From [Mycobacterium] crassicus (GTDB taxonomy: Bacteria > Actinomycetota > Actinomycetes > Mycobacteriales > Mycobacteriaceae): a stretch of 64,000 bases of DNA. The notes beneath the pieces are model-generated. The model made no database searches, was not told where the DNA came from, and worked only from the letters and a program-made list of their open reading frames with translations. The stretch spans positions 2,922,520-2,986,519 of the forward strand of contig NZ_CP084029.1 of the NCBI RefSeq assembly GCF_020181615.1, in the 5' to 3' direction. Shown here piece after piece: positions 63,557 through 64,000 of the stretch (position 1 is its first letter; each line of letters begins with the position of its first letter). The translations under genes and the position numbers were made by a program.

Positions 63557-64000
63557 TTACAGCGGCGTCACGTACGCCGAGCTGATGCCCCCGTCCACCA
63601 GGAACGTCGAGCCGGTGATGAACGAGGCATCATCGCTGGCCAGGAACGCGACCGCGGCCGCGATCTCCTCCGGCTCGGCGAAGCGTCCCACCGGCACATG
63701 CACCAGGCGGCGCGCCGCACGCTCCGGATCGGCGGCGAACAGCTCCTGCAGCAGCGGGGTGTTCACCGGCCCGGGGCACAGCGCGTTGACCCGGATGCCC
63801 TGGCGGGCGTACTGGACCCCGAGCTCGCGCGACATGGCCAGCACCCCGCCCTTGGAGGCGGTGTAGGAGATCTGGGAGGTGGCCGAACCCATCACCGCCA
63901 CGAACGATGCGGTGTTGATGATCGATCCGCGCCCGGCGGGTGCCATGTGCCGAAGCGCAGCCCGGCAGCACAGGTACACCGATTTGAGGTTTACGTCTTG
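63557..64000 (-). CDS. SDR family oxidoreductase, 5' end outside window
   Basis: C-terminal 147 residues of an SDR. VNLKSVYLCCRAALRHM is the helix after NNAG; catalytic Ser in SIINTASFVAVMG and YTASKGG (Tyr-x3-Lys); GIRVNALCPGPVNTPLL and the ending FITGSTFLVDGGISSAYV are standard. NAD(P)-dependent; substrate unknown. Convergent with the FadE gene. The frame is open to the right edge. Confidence 0.9.
   Translation of the reverse strand, partial: QDVNLKSVYLCCRAALRHMAPAGRGSIINTASFVAVMGSATSQISYTASKGGVLAMSRELGVQYARQGIRVNALCPGPVNTPLLQELFAADPERAARRLVHVPVGRFAEPEEIAAAVAFLASDDASFITGSTFLVDGGISSAYVTPL

Overview
The window is a piece of a high-GC mycobacterial chromosome. From about 8.6 kb onward the gene order follows, from memory, the Mycobacterium tuberculosis Rv2771c-Rv2855 stretch: dapB, nitronate monooxygenase, pepR, gpsI, rpsO, ribF, sirR, ltp1, truB, pptT, pptH, echA16, dinF, nrnA/cnpB, rbfA, infB, ylxR, nusA, rimP, proS, efpA, cysG, mqo, mtr. 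It is not M. tuberculosis itself. lppU, an Rv2787 homologue, cobB/cobO and PE_PGRS48 are missing from their usual places, and a urease operon, a sugar acetyltransferase and several lipid-enzyme cassettes are inserted. The species is not determined; a non-tuberculous mycobacterium with non-PE PGRS proteins is the best guess.

Layout. (1) 0-3 kb: two tandem glycosyltransferase-2/TPR paralogues. (2) 3.1-10.3 kb: a rearranged accessory locus. A large PGRS protein without a PE domain is flanked by two 395-bp direct repeats carrying a small secreted CDGP protein. Each repeat sits beside complementary gene wreckage: dapB and glyoxalase remnants on the left, a 13-codon remnant on the right. The intact dapB operon follows. 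(3) 10.3-16 kb: lipid and redox genes (HSL esterase, 2Fe-2S reductase, alpha/beta hydrolase, PF10118 protein, SRPBCC, nitronate monooxygenase). (4) 16-22 kb: housekeeping block pepR-gpsI-rpsO-ribF with divergent sirR. (5) 22-30 kb: AraC regulator with a second PF10118 gene, then a cassette holding all four beta-oxidation activities (acyl-CoA dehydrogenase, SDR, MaoC hydratase, thiolase Ltp1) plus an SRPBCC protein and a TetR regulator. (6) 31-34 kb: truB-pptT-pptH. (7) 34-40 kb: mixed metabolic genes and dinF. (8) 39-46 kb: the translation operon rimP-nusA-ylxR-infB-rbfA-nrnA, read leftward. (9) 46-49 kb: an exported-protein/ferritin-like pair and proS. (10) 48.6-52.9 kb: ureABCFGD. (11) 53-58 kb: flavin reductase and TetR with two palindromic operators, and two tandem EfpA-type exporters. 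(12) 57.5-64 kb: cysG, mqo, mtr, an acyl-CoA dehydrogenase and a partial SDR.

Many genes overlap by 1-4 bases and are probably translationally coupled. Several genes have a -10-like hexamer 6-9 bases before the start codon, which suggests the leaderless transcripts common in mycobacteria. I saw no rRNA, tRNA, CRISPR array, insertion sequence or prophage. Comparisons with M. tuberculosis are from memory and were not computed.
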